Positions 12,371-20,440 of a stretch of 35,373 bases of DNA are shown one piece after another (the first letter of the stretch is position 1; the number at the start of each line of letters is the position of its first letter). The translations under genes and the position numbers were made by a program. The stretch comes from Dolichospermum circinale AWQC310F (lineage in GTDB: Bacteria; Cyanobacteriota; Cyanobacteriia; Cyanobacteriales; Nostocaceae), in assembly GCF_000426925.1 (NCBI RefSeq), contig NZ_KE384696.1, forward strand, positions 70,551-105,923, read 5' to 3'. The notes beneath the pieces were generated by a model. The model was not told the origin of the DNA and made no database searches. It saw only the letters and a program-made list of their open reading frames with translations.

Positions 12371-13092
12371 GAAACACCTCCAAGATAAATAACTTGTCCT
12401 GTAATGTATTGACTAGCTTCACTAGCAAAAAAATCAATCACATTTTCCACATCTTTAAATTCTCCTAAACGACTTAAAGGCATTTTATTAACAAGATTTT
12501 GAATTTTTTCTGGAGATACTTTAGCAATCAAATCTGTCATAATTGGTGAAGGTCCAATAACGTTAACTGTGATGCCAAATCTAGCAACTTCTCTCGCAAA
12601 AACCCGAGAAAATTCTTCAATAGCTGCTTTACTAGATGCGTAAATTGCCTCTCCTTCAATGTGCATAGGAACAGCAACAGAACTAAAGTTGATAATTCTA
12701 CCATAGTTTTTTTTCATCATCAACTTAGTGCTTTCCCGCGACATATTAAAAACACCAATTATATTGATATCAAGTATCTCTTTAGCAGTAGTTTCTGGCA
12801 TCAACATAGAAGGATTCATTGACGCGATACCTGCATTATTAATCAGTATATCTAAATGATCAAACTTTTTTCTGATTTCTTGTATAACTCCTTTAACATC
12901 ATTAATATTAGTAACATCTCCTCGATAATGATAGTATTGTTTGTGTTGCAAAGATGATTCAGAACGAGCGAAACCACAAACAATAGCTTCTTGTTCTAAA
13001 AAATGTTTTGCTAAATGCAGTCCAATACCTTTAGTTGTGCCAGTAATTAAAACAATACGGTCTTGATAAAGACTATTTTGAAGATTTTTCAT
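12367..13092 (-). CDS. Short-chain dehydrogenase/reductase, FabG-like 3-oxoacyl-carrier reductase
   Basis: NAD(P)-dependent classical SDR of 241 residues. It shows the cofactor motif TGTTKGIG (18-25), the structural NNAG (85-88) and the catalytic triad S138, Y151 and K155 (SS-x-YASSK layout). The likely role is reducing the 3-oxoacyl thioester made by the adjacent KAS III to a 3-hydroxyacyl thioester on one of the two carrier proteins. It lies 9 bp after the second carrier-protein gene and overlaps the ligase gene by 4 bp (ATGA). The Shine-Dalgarno is weak, which fits translation coupled to the carrier-protein gene. A sugar reductase role is possible but less favoured by context. Confidence 0.9.
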   Translation of the reverse strand: MKNLQNSLYQDRIVLITGTTKGIGLHLAKHFLEQEAIVCGFARSESSLQHKQYYHYRGDVTNINDVKGVIQEIRKKFDHLDILINNAGIASMNPSMLMPETTAKEILDINIIGVFNMSRESTKLMMKKNYGRIINFSSVAVPMHIEGEAIYASSKAAIEEFSRVFAREVARFGITVNVIGPSPIMTDLIAKVSPEKIQNLVNKMPLSRLGEFKDVENVIDFFASEASQYITGQVIYLGGVS

Positions 13093-13101
13093 GGTTGAAG
13101 A

Positions 13102-13401
13102 TTAGATGAGATTACCTACTATATAATCTGTCAATGTCCTAATAGATAAAAATGGACTTTTACCCTGGGACATAGTATGCTCATTAGCTAAGGTAATATT
13201 CAGGTTAAATGTATCTGCAATATAATCTTCAATCAGAACAATAATATTGACAACGTGCATAGAATCAAAAGGCGAATTTCCTCCTAAGATTCTCGTTTCT
13301 TCATCTAATTTTTTTGGCAAATTAATATTTGACTTATTTCCAACTTCTGCAAATGCCCTTTTGATGATTTTGACAACTTCTTCTCTCTTCATCTCTAACA
13401 T
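13102..13401 (-). CDS. Acyl carrier protein 2
   Basis: Small carrier protein, 99 residues from the preferred start. The fold is the usual four-helix pattern, with the phosphopantetheine serine predicted at S47 in NSPFDSMHVV, a D-S-M version of the DSL motif. The frame is open from 13434, but the ATG at 13401 is chosen because AAGGAG lies six bases upstream of it (13408-13413) and because this removes an overlap with the upstream carrier gene. Two carrier proteins in tandem, followed by reductase, ligase and KAS III, suggest that each carries a different intermediate. It is divergent from housekeeping AcpP: it is basic near the N-terminus and has an asparagine/glycine run before the serine. 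Confidence 0.85.
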   Translation of the reverse strand: MLEMKREEVVKIIKRAFAEVGNKSNINLPKKLDEETRILGGNSPFDSMHVVNIIVLIEDYIADTFNLNITLANEHTMSQGKSPFLSIRTLTDYIVGNLI

Positions 13402-13407
13402 CTTATT

Positions 13408-13413
13408 CTCCTT
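13408..13413 (-). promoter_or_regulatory. Ribosome binding site deciding the start of acyl carrier protein 2
   Basis: AAGGAG six bases before the ATG at 13401. The upstream in-frame start at 13434 has no such site and would overlap the preceding gene, so this site fixes the start. Confidence 0.8.
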
Positions 13414-13424
13414 GATTATTAAAA

Positions 13425-13679
13425 TTACTGACAACTAATTACTTGATTGTCATTTCTATAGACCAAATCAATGAGGTCTTTAATCGTTTTACTCTCAACT
13501 ATAAGATTAACAGGAATAGATTTCTGAGCATAACTATCAATGATTGATATTACCGATAGTATAGCCACTGAGTCCCAGGCATCTCCTAAGTTTTCTAGTA
13601 ATGTTTCTTCTGTAAGTTCTGCACTATTTATTTCCATCGCTTCACCTAATATTTCTAGTATTTCTTGGCGATTTTTCAT
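13425..13679 (-). CDS. Acyl carrier protein 1
   Basis: Carrier protein of 84 residues, the first gene of the acyl sub-operon after the NRPS hybrid. The predicted phosphopantetheine attachment site is S37 in LGDAWDSVAILSV, a D-S-V version of the DSL motif. It is acidic (EILEILGEAMEINSAELTEETLLENLGD), as usual for this family. It resembles the D-alanyl/aminoacyl-type carrier proteins as much as fatty-acid ACPs, so it may accept the product of the adjacent adenylating ligase. It is separated from the NRPS gene by 308 bp and followed by the second carrier-protein gene 23 bp downstream. Confidence 0.85.
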   Translation of the reverse strand: MKNRQEILEILGEAMEINSAELTEETLLENLGDAWDSVAILSVISIIDSYAQKSIPVNLIVESKTIKDLIDLVYRNDNQVISCQ

Positions 13680-13987
13680 ATTTATACATCCTAAATTATA
13701 TTTATTTACTAGTCTATCTAATAAATAAAAATGAGCAGTTATTAATAACTATACTCAATGCGTTCAAATAGTCTCGTCAATTTGGCACTTTATTGATAAA
13801 TGAAGATTGAGAATCAAAAAATAAATTTGTCAATTCCAGAAATTGGGATTTGAGATTTGAGATTTTAAAGGAATTGACCCACACCCCTTATTCTCACTTC
13901 TTATAAAAGCAGAAACAATAATCTCCAAATCTCAAGTCTAAAATCTTCTAGGGTCTGCAATTATTCACCTGTATTAATAGTCATAAT
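13680..13987. other. 308-bp spacer with an imperfect inverted repeat
   Basis: No gene is visible. The spacer contains two related AT-rich arms of about 21 bp (near 13845-13868 and 13927-13950) that can pair with roughly 18 of 21 matches across about 60 bp. Both are built of GATTTGAGATTT-like words. It lies between the NRPS hybrid and the carrier-protein genes and could hold a terminator or a second promoter, but no clear consensus promoter was found. Confidence 0.6.
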
Positions 13988-16900
13988 TTATCCGCATATT
14001 CCCACTATCTCAACTTTTTCATGACGGGATTTATTTGCACAGATTTGACCCAATGGTGTGAACTGATTCGCGGAATTAGTGATGATATGCCCAGAAATGT
14101 CGAGTATAGTTGGAGCTTGGAACAAAGTAATCAATGGTAAATCTACATTAAATACTGAGCGAATTTCTCCAATTAATCTCACAGCAACCAGGGAATTACC
14201 TCCCAAATCAAAGAAACTATCTTGAGTTCCCACGGTGGAAATCTGAAGCACTTTTTGCCAGATTTCTATCAGAGTTTGTTCAACATGATTTTGGGGTATT
14301 ATGGTGCTTACAGTATCCCCAGTCACAGGTGCTAACATGGGAGCAGGTAAGGCCTTGCGGTCAACTTTATGGTTGGGAGTCAGGGGAAACTTCTCCAGAA
14401 CAACAAAGTTAGAAGGAACCATATACTCAGGTAAGTGGGAAAGCAAGTATTCTCTCATACTTGCATGACATTGGTTGTTGTCCTGGTTGGAAATATAGGC
14501 TACAAGTCGCTTATCCCCTGGGATATCTTCACGAACAATAATTACAGCTTCTTGTACTGCTTCATGTCGGCTTAAAATTGTCTCAATTTCTCCTAATTCA
14601 ATCCGATATCCACGTATTTTTACTTGAAAATCTATGCGTCCTAAAAAGTCTAAAATACCATCTCTGCGGTAGCGAACTAAATCCCCAGTTCGGTATAAAC
14701 GGGCGTTAGTGTCCCTACTAAAGGGATGGGGGATAAATCTTGACTGAGTTAATTCTGGTCTGTTTAAATACCCGCGCGTCACCCCTACACCACCAATATA
14801 TAGCTCACCAGCCATACCAACAGGCACAGGTTGCTGATTATTGTCCAGAACGTATAACTCAGTATTGGCAATGGGACGACCCAGGGGAACAACTCCATTG
14901 ACTTGAGCTAAAGTATGGGTTGCAGACCAAACAGTGGTTTCTGTTGGTCCATACATATTATGAATTTGTCCGGGAATTATCTGCTGAAGTTCCTTTGCTA
15001 AAGCTTCGGTAAAAGCCTCACCACCGATCATTAAATTAGATAACTGCGATAAAGCTTGGCGGTTGGGGGTGTCTGCAATCAGTAAACTAGCCATAGAAGG
15101 AGTAGATTGCAGATGTGTCACCTGGTGACTCTTAATCAAATCGGCTACGGATTCAGTGGTAGGTTGAGAGGCGATTCGTGCTTTCAATTCATTCAGTAGC
15201 GGTAATTGAGATAGTACCGTATCCGTATCCACACCATAATCAATCAGACAGGCAATTTCGTTAACACCAATCGCTTTAATTCGATCTACCATCTGTACAC
15301 AGGTATCCACCGTTCCAAATAAACTACTAGTTTCAAAATAGCGTTCAAAGGAGAAATCTAGTACCTCATTCATATCTGGGTCAGACAAATGGGACACCGA
15401 AAACTGTCCCTTCTCATTCGTGGTTTTCTGCTTGAATGTGGGGAAAGACCAGGCCGCAAGCTTGATTAAATCCAAAGAACTGGCCAAGTATTGCCGCATT
15501 GGCTGCCGCACAAGTTCCTTCACTTCTTCCTTACTTTCCCCCACATAAGTATGTATCATCAAGCTAACAATTCCCTCGCCAGAATGTCCATTCTCTGCAT
15601 AAGCTTGACGATAAATGGCAATTTTGGCCGCTAATTCTTCTAAACTTTGTCCCAGTAAGTGAGTTAAAATATTAAAGCCCTTAGCTCCCGCCTCACGAAA
15701 AGTCTCTGGATTACCTGCGGCTGTGATCCAGATTGGTAGTGTCGGTTGAACGGGACGTGGTAGGGTTTGCACAAAAAACCTTTCTCCCTTTCCGTTCGTA
15801 AGCTCAAGGCTTTCTCCCCGCCAAAGTGCCTGTACCTCCTCTATTTGCTCAAACATGATTTCCTTGCGGTTGGCAAATCTATCAGGATACAGCGCGAAAT
15901 CGTTGGGTTGCCAACCAGCCGCAAAAGATATGCCTACTCGACCATTGGAGAGATTATCTACTAAAGACCAATCTTCCGCCAGACGAATTGTGTTATGTAG
16001 TGGAGAAACACAGCTACCAGCCCGGATTTGAATGTCTTTAGTGATGGTAGCGATCGCTGCACTACTGACCACTGGATTGGGGAATAAGCCACCAAAAGCG
16101 TGAAAATGACGTTCGGGAGTCCAAACTGCTTTAAACCCATGAGTATCGGCAAATTTAGCCCCTTCTAGTAATAAGCGATATTTGTCCGCAGCATCTTCAC
16201 CCTTCTCATGGCTAGAAAAGTAGAAAAGACTAAAATCTATGGATTTAGAGCGATTTTGCTGTTTTAAACTGGCGGAAGTAGCAGGTTTCCGCTCTGCTTT
16301 GGGGTCATAAATTACTACTTTAAATCCCCGTGCTAGAGTCCAGAGGAGTTCTAGGACTGAAATATCAAAGGACAAACTGGTTACAGCTAACCATACTCCT
16401 GGTGGTTCATGGTTAATGACTGCATCCATTCCCGTGAAAAAGTTAACCACGTTTCTATGTTCTACCATCACACCCTTGGGTTTTCCCGTAGAACCAGAGG
16501 TGTAGATGACATAACTGAGGTTTTCTGGTTTAACTTCTGTATGGGGATTCGTCGTCGGTTGTTGGCTAATTTCTGCCCTGATTGCATCAATGGGAATAAT
16601 CCTCAGATTCCCCATTTCCCGCGTGGGGCAATCTTCCCTGGTTGCTGCTAAATTGGTTAAAATAATGGGTGCTTGGGAATCTTCTACCATGAAAGCCAAA
16701 CGCTCTTGAGGAAAATCAGGGTCTAGGGGAAGATAAGCCCCTCCAGCCTTATGAATTGCTAATAACCCGATCATCATTTCTAGCGATCGCTCCATCAGCA
16801 AACCCACCAACACATCCGGTCCAACTCCCTGTAAAATTAAGTAATGCGCTAATTGGTTAGCTTGTGTGTTTAATTCCCGATAAGTTAATTGTGCTTCTTG

Positions 16901-18736
16901 AAAAACCACAGCAATAGCATCAGGAGTCCGCTCTACTTGTTGCAGCACTAAATCATGAATACATTTATCTGCGGGGAAAGGTTGTGCAGTCTGATTCCAT
17001 TCCTCTAAAATCTGCTGTTGTTGGCTGAGGTTAAGAATTGGTAACTTATCTAAAGATTGATCGGGATGTTCTAAACAAGCAGAGATAAAAACCTCCAGTT
17101 GTTGGACAATTTGCCTAGAGTCCGCATCACTCAATTCCCCCCTATGTACCAACTCACTGTCACTCCCATCCTCATAAGCCACAAAGGCCATAGAAGCATT
17201 CATAAAATCCCAGTCAGCCAAATCTTTTAAAGCATCGGGAGCAGGAACAGATGCGATCGCCACAGGAAAGATTTTCGGCAACCACGGGGAGTTGCCCCTA
17301 CAAAAAAGATTCCGCCCGTATTCCGTATCATGTAATTCAGGATAACGTCCTAATAGCGTATGTCTAAAACTACCTAAATTATTTATATAATTTAAATCCG
17401 CTGATAATCGCCCTTGAAAATCTCTAAAAGATACTTCCTTTTCAAAATTCACACGGAAAGGAACTATTTGCGAAAATAATTCAGGAGTAACACCGCGCTG
17501 AAATTGTGTTTGCAGTCCTAAATCAAATTCCCCACTTGATTCTGCGGCTAATCGCACACAATAAGCTGCAAACATCACCAGTAGATTCTTTGGTTCTACA
17601 GGTGCATTGGACAAAATCCGATAACGTTGCAGTTGGGGAGATGAAAACTCTGGTAATTGATGGGATATTTCTCGCCCTAAATAGGGATGTTGAAAAGGTG
17701 TAAACTTTGTCAACCTTTCAACCCAAAATTGTTCATAACGAGATAAAGCAATATTCCGCTGACTAATTGCCTTTTTGGTTTCTGCATTAATTACGGGTAA
17801 AACATCACCAACCCGCACACCATAATATTGTTGCAATTCTTGGTGGGAAATATCTTTTCCATTTAATGTTTTTAAATTACCAAATTCCACCGCCCCGTCT
17901 ATAGTAGCAATACTAATTCCTTCCGCATTTAAAATCAGAACTTGTCCAGGAGTTCCATGTTCAGAGATGATTGGCCGGGCAGAACCGACGACGACAACCC
18001 CTCCTGGTAGCCAGATTTTAGGTTGACCTAATTCATTGCGATAACCTGCCTGGCCTAGCCATACCGGACCAAAATCCAAAGCCCTAACTAAATTGCAAAT
18101 ATCTTTACTGCTGACATCATAAGATATTAGGGAAATCGGACGATGTTCATAACCAAAATAAGTTCGTTGGGATAAATCCTGGGGTATTGGTTCAACATTA
18201 CCAGCGATTAATTCTGCCGTCAGTTCATCAAAAGAAGCGATCGCAGCATCAAAGCAACTAATATTTAAAGTAAAGGCCGTATCATCTGGGCGAATTGGCA
18301 CTATTTTTTGTTTAAAAATAGGACCAGCATCAATGAAATCTTTTTTTGGCGAGTGAACGACTTGATGCCAAGTGACAGCGTGTTCGGTCTCACCGTTTAG
18401 TAATGCCCAGGAAGTTGCGTATAAACCAGCGTATTTAGGTAGTGGGGCATCATGATAATTAATAGTCGCTTTTTTTGCTCTAGCAATTACATTTTTGGGA
18501 ATAATCCATTGAACATTATTAATACTAAAAAGATAGTCATATTCAACACTCAAAAGTCTTTTGTGAAAAAGATTGCGAGAACTTATGTATTCAATTGCAT
18601 GACTTTCACACCATGCTTGTAATGAATTATCCGGTGAATATACTCCTAATAATTGGCAGTTTTTGAGTAATAAAAGTTCTAAACAATTGATAGATAAATT
18701 CCCATTTCCAACAGCAAAACAGCAAAAACCAGTCAT
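13988..18736 (-). CDS. Hybrid megasynthase: formyltransferase, partial condensation domain, adenylation domain with inserted luciferase-like monooxygenase, carrier domain
   Basis: A 1582-residue multidomain enzyme. Residues 1-180 form a formyltransferase N-domain with the expected catalytic residues N93 and H95 (NYHDAPLP) and D136 (IDAGPI); about 200-315 is its C-domain. Residues 330-575 resemble the C-terminal half of an NRPS condensation domain; no HHxxxDG motif is present. The adenylation domain starts near 590 with YTSGSTGKPKG (745-755) and FDIS (790-793). An FMN-dependent luciferase-like monooxygenase of the MupA/Atu3671 type is inserted at about 832-1185. Adenylation resumes with NMYGPTETT (1260-1268), YRTGD (1348-1352) and NHKVDR. 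A carrier domain follows with S1515 in LGGNSL. No thioesterase is present. The pocket residues read roughly D-I-L-Q-M-G-M-V-W-K, close to glycine codes. It follows a NeuD-like acyltransferase by 15 bp with a good AGGGAG site. Product release and acceptor are unknown. Confidence 0.9.
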   Translation of the reverse strand: MTGFCCFAVGNGNLSINCLELLLLKNCQLLGVYSPDNSLQAWCESHAIEYISSRNLFHKRLLSVEYDYLFSINNVQWIIPKNVIARAKKATINYHDAPLPKYAGLYATSWALLNGETEHAVTWHQVVHSPKKDFIDAGPIFKQKIVPIRPDDTAFTLNISCFDAAIASFDELTAELIAGNVEPIPQDLSQRTYFGYEHRPISLISYDVSSKDICNLVRALDFGPVWLGQAGYRNELGQPKIWLPGGVVVVGSARPIISEHGTPGQVLILNAEGISIATIDGAVEFGNLKTLNGKDISHQELQQYYGVRVGDVLPVINAETKKAISQRNIALSRYEQFWVERLTKFTPFQHPYLGREISHQLPEFSSPQLQRYRILSNAPVEPKNLLVMFAAYCVRLAAESSGEFDLGLQTQFQRGVTPELFSQIVPFRVNFEKEVSFRDFQGRLSADLNYINNLGSFRHTLLGRYPELHDTEYGRNLFCRGNSPWLPKIFPVAIASVPAPDALKDLADWDFMNASMAFVAYEDGSDSELVHRGELSDADSRQIVQQLEVFISACLEHPDQSLDKLPILNLSQQQQILEEWNQTAQPFPADKCIHDLVLQQVERTPDAIAVVFQEAQLTYRELNTQANQLAHYLILQGVGPDVLVGLLMERSLEMMIGLLAIHKAGGAYLPLDPDFPQERLAFMVEDSQAPIILTNLAATREDCPTREMGNLRIIPIDAIRAEISQQPTTNPHTEVKPENLSYVIYTSGSTGKPKGVMVEHRNVVNFFTGMDAVINHEPPGVWLAVTSLSFDISVLELLWTLARGFKVVIYDPKAERKPATSASLKQQNRSKSIDFSLFYFSSHEKGEDAADKYRLLLEGAKFADTHGFKAVWTPERHFHAFGGLFPNPVVSSAAIATITKDIQIRAGSCVSPLHNTIRLAEDWSLVDNLSNGRVGISFAAGWQPNDFALYPDRFANRKEIMFEQIEEVQALWRGESLELTNGKGERFFVQTLPRPVQPTLPIWITAAGNPETFREAGAKGFNILTHLLGQSLEELAAKIAIYRQAYAENGHSGEGIVSLMIHTYVGESKEEVKELVRQPMRQYLASSLDLIKLAAWSFPTFKQKTTNEKGQFSVSHLSDPDMNEVLDFSFERYFETSSLFGTVDTCVQMVDRIKAIGVNEIACLIDYGVDTDTVLSQLPLLNELKARIASQPTTESVADLIKSHQVTHLQSTPSMASLLIADTPNRQALSQLSNLMIGGEAFTEALAKELQQIIPGQIHNMYGPTETTVWSATHTLAQVNGVVPLGRPIANTELYVLDNNQQPVPVGMAGELYIGGVGVTRGYLNRPELTQSRFIPHPFSRDTNARLYRTGDLVRYRRDGILDFLGRIDFQVKIRGYRIELGEIETILSRHEAVQEAVIIVREDIPGDKRLVAYISNQDNNQCHASMREYLLSHLPEYMVPSNFVVLEKFPLTPNHKVDRKALPAPMLAPVTGDTVSTIIPQNHVEQTLIEIWQKVLQISTVGTQDSFFDLGGNSLVAVRLIGEIRSVFNVDLPLITLFQAPTILDISGHIITNSANQFTPLGQICANKSRHEKVEIVGICG

Positions 18737-18751
18737 AAATTATTCTCTCCC

Positions 18752-19408
18752 TTAAATATGAATAAGATTACTAGGAACTTGAAATTTTGGAGTTTCTCCT
18801 GGGGAGTAAACTGCTTGATCTTCCGTATTAGCAAGAATTATTGACCCCGCACCAATAATATTTTCTTTGCCAATATTTATGGAATTTCTAATAGTAGCAT
18901 TCATGCCAATAAAAGTGTATTCTCCTACGATTACTCGTCCACCAAAAACAACATGAGAAGCAATGAAACAATGATTATTAATTATCGAATGATGTCCAAT
19001 ATGATTACCACCAGCAAGAATACAATTATCACCAATAGTCACTTGAGGTTCTATGATACTATTTTCTAAAATCAAACAGTTTTCACCTACAGATATATTA
19101 TGATAATCAGCCTTAGAACTGATATAGGAAATGAAACCATATCCTCTATTTTTGGCATCATAATATTTTTCTGCCCGTAGCTTATTCAATCTTTCATAAC
19201 CGAGAGGAATAAACAACTTGTATTCAGTTGGTGGATAATATTTTTCAAGTTTTTCATAAGCCACAACTGGTAAATCATGGAAACTTTCTGATGTAATGTG
19301 AGATTCATCAACTGTAAACGCAATTAATTGATAATCTGAATCATGCTGGAGATAAAAGTAAATAGTTTCTGCAAAAAAACTGTTTCCAAAAATAACAACT
19401 TTGTCCAT
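18752..19408 (-). CDS. NeuD/PglD-like left-handed beta-helix acyltransferase
   Basis: Predicted sugar O- or N-acyltransferase of 218 residues, distinct from the PglD-like enzyme encoded at 9321-9947. The N-terminal part (1-90) is a PglD_N-like Rossmann domain starting VVIFGNSFFAETIYFYL. Hexapeptide repeats run from about 105 to 200 (ISVGENCLILENSIIEPQVTIGDNCIL and onwards). The segment GGNHIGHHSIINNH carries candidate catalytic histidines. Its gene ends 15 bp before the hybrid NRPS start, which suggests that it transfers the product of that megasynthase (or of the carrier proteins) onto a sugar; this is inference. AAGGATGGG lies just upstream of the start. The 124-bp gap before it contains a dispersed hairpin repeat. 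Confidence 0.85.
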   Translation of the reverse strand: MDKVVIFGNSFFAETIYFYLQHDSDYQLIAFTVDESHITSESFHDLPVVAYEKLEKYYPPTEYKLFIPLGYERLNKLRAEKYYDAKNRGYGFISYISSKADYHNISVGENCLILENSIIEPQVTIGDNCILAGGNHIGHHSIINNHCFIASHVVFGGRVIVGEYTFIGMNATIRNSINIGKENIIGAGSIILANTEDQAVYSPGETPKFQVPSNLIHI

Positions 19409-19479
19409 AAAATTCCCATCCTTGACTTGATATCTATAAGACTTACGGAAATTTCACATCAAGATATGATCTCATGTTT

Positions 19480-19504
19480 GTAGTCAGGGCTTTAGCCCTG
19501 ATTT
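19480..19504. repeat. Copy 2 of a 25-bp hairpin repeat
   Basis: Exact copy of the 25-bp sequence at 4232-4256, with the inverted repeat CAGGGC-TTTA-GCCCTG at 19485-19500. It lies between the phosphoglycosyl transferase and the NeuD-like gene. No T-run follows it on the minus strand, so it does not look like a terminator there. Flanking bases show a second imperfect TTATTCNTGACC direct repeat at about 19508-19545. Confidence 0.85.
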
Positions 19505-19532
19505 ATTTATTCTTGACCCTTACCTGATTTAT

Positions 19533-20189
19533 TTATTCCTGACCTTTAAAATCCGGCGCAGTTGCATATCCTTCCTGACTGATATTTTCACGCTTCAGGA
19601 CTTTCCAAAATGTTAATAGAAGAATTTTCAAATCTAGCCAAAGATTCCAATTGTCAATATACCAAATATCCAAGTTAAACTTTGTTTCCCAGCTAATAGC
19701 ATTACGACCATTAATTTGAGCTAGTCCTGTAATTCCTGGTAAAACATCGTGACGACGAGCTTGTTCAGGAGTATAAAGTTCAAGATATTGCACACGCAAA
19801 GGACGTGGCCCGATAAAACTCATATCACCCTTGAAAACATTCCACAATTGAGGAAGTTCATCTAAGCTGGTTTTGCGGATAAAATCACCAAAGGATGTTA
19901 AGCGTTTTTCGTCAGGTAATAAATTACCTTTTGCATCCTTTTCATTAGTCATGGTGCGGAATTTATAGAAATTAAAAATCCGAGCATTTTTACCTGGACG
20001 GGGTTGCATAAATAAAACTGGACTCCCCATACGCAAATAAATAGCACCTGCTACAATTATCAGAATAGGAAAAAGAAAAATTATGCCGATAAAAGCGACA
20101 AATCTATCTAATACTAATTTGATAAATCTGCTAATCCATCTTAGGTAAGATTGATTATAATTCCTAGTTTGTGATTCGCTATTTTTCAT
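19533..20189 (-). CDS. Initiating phosphoglycosyl transferase (PglC-type bacterial sugar transferase)
   Basis: Membrane enzyme that starts repeat-unit assembly by moving a sugar phosphate from a UDP-sugar to undecaprenyl phosphate. It is the small monotopic form (218 residues), without the large multi-pass N-terminal region of WbaP/WcaJ. One hydrophobic re-entrant segment lies at about 29-50. The catalytic Asp-Glu dyad is D110-E111 in TSLDELPQLWNVFKGDMSF, followed by IGPRPL. The size and the ending 'ISQEGYATAPDF' resemble PglC enzymes that use UDP-N,N'-diacetylbacillosamine. The dehydratase, aminotransferase and acetyltransferase of that pathway are in the same locus, which supports this substrate by context. 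A 251-bp gap separates it from the upstream secreted hydrolase gene. Confidence 0.93.
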   Translation of the reverse strand: MKNSESQTRNYNQSYLRWISRFIKLVLDRFVAFIGIIFLFPILIIVAGAIYLRMGSPVLFMQPRPGKNARIFNFYKFRTMTNEKDAKGNLLPDEKRLTSFGDFIRKTSLDELPQLWNVFKGDMSFIGPRPLRVQYLELYTPEQARRHDVLPGITGLAQINGRNAISWETKFNLDIWYIDNWNLWLDLKILLLTFWKVLKRENISQEGYATAPDFKGQE

Positions 20190-20375
20190 GTTTCTCTACT
20201 CTGTTAATATTATAGATATTCATGCAGACATTTATATTCTTCTTTGCCTCTTTACACCTTGGCACGAAACAAAACCCTTATTAAAAATATAGCGAAAATC
20301 CAAAAGATAATATAGCCATATTGTCAATACCTTTAATCATTATCGGCGTTGGTGAATGCAGGTATGATTTTTTAT

Positions 20376-20404
20376 CACGCAGAGGCGCAAAGGACGCAGA
20401 GAGT
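20376..20404. repeat. CACGCAGAGGCGC-type dispersed repeat fragment
   Basis: A purine-rich segment built of CGCAGAG words in the 251-bp gap upstream of the phosphoglycosyl transferase gene. Near-identical segments are familiar from intergenic regions of many filamentous cyanobacteria. A faint relative (GGCAGAGATACGCAG) lies near 4014-4028. No function is evident. Confidence 0.5.
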
Positions 20405-20440
20405 AAGAGTTTAAGAACTAGAATATTTGATTTTCATACC

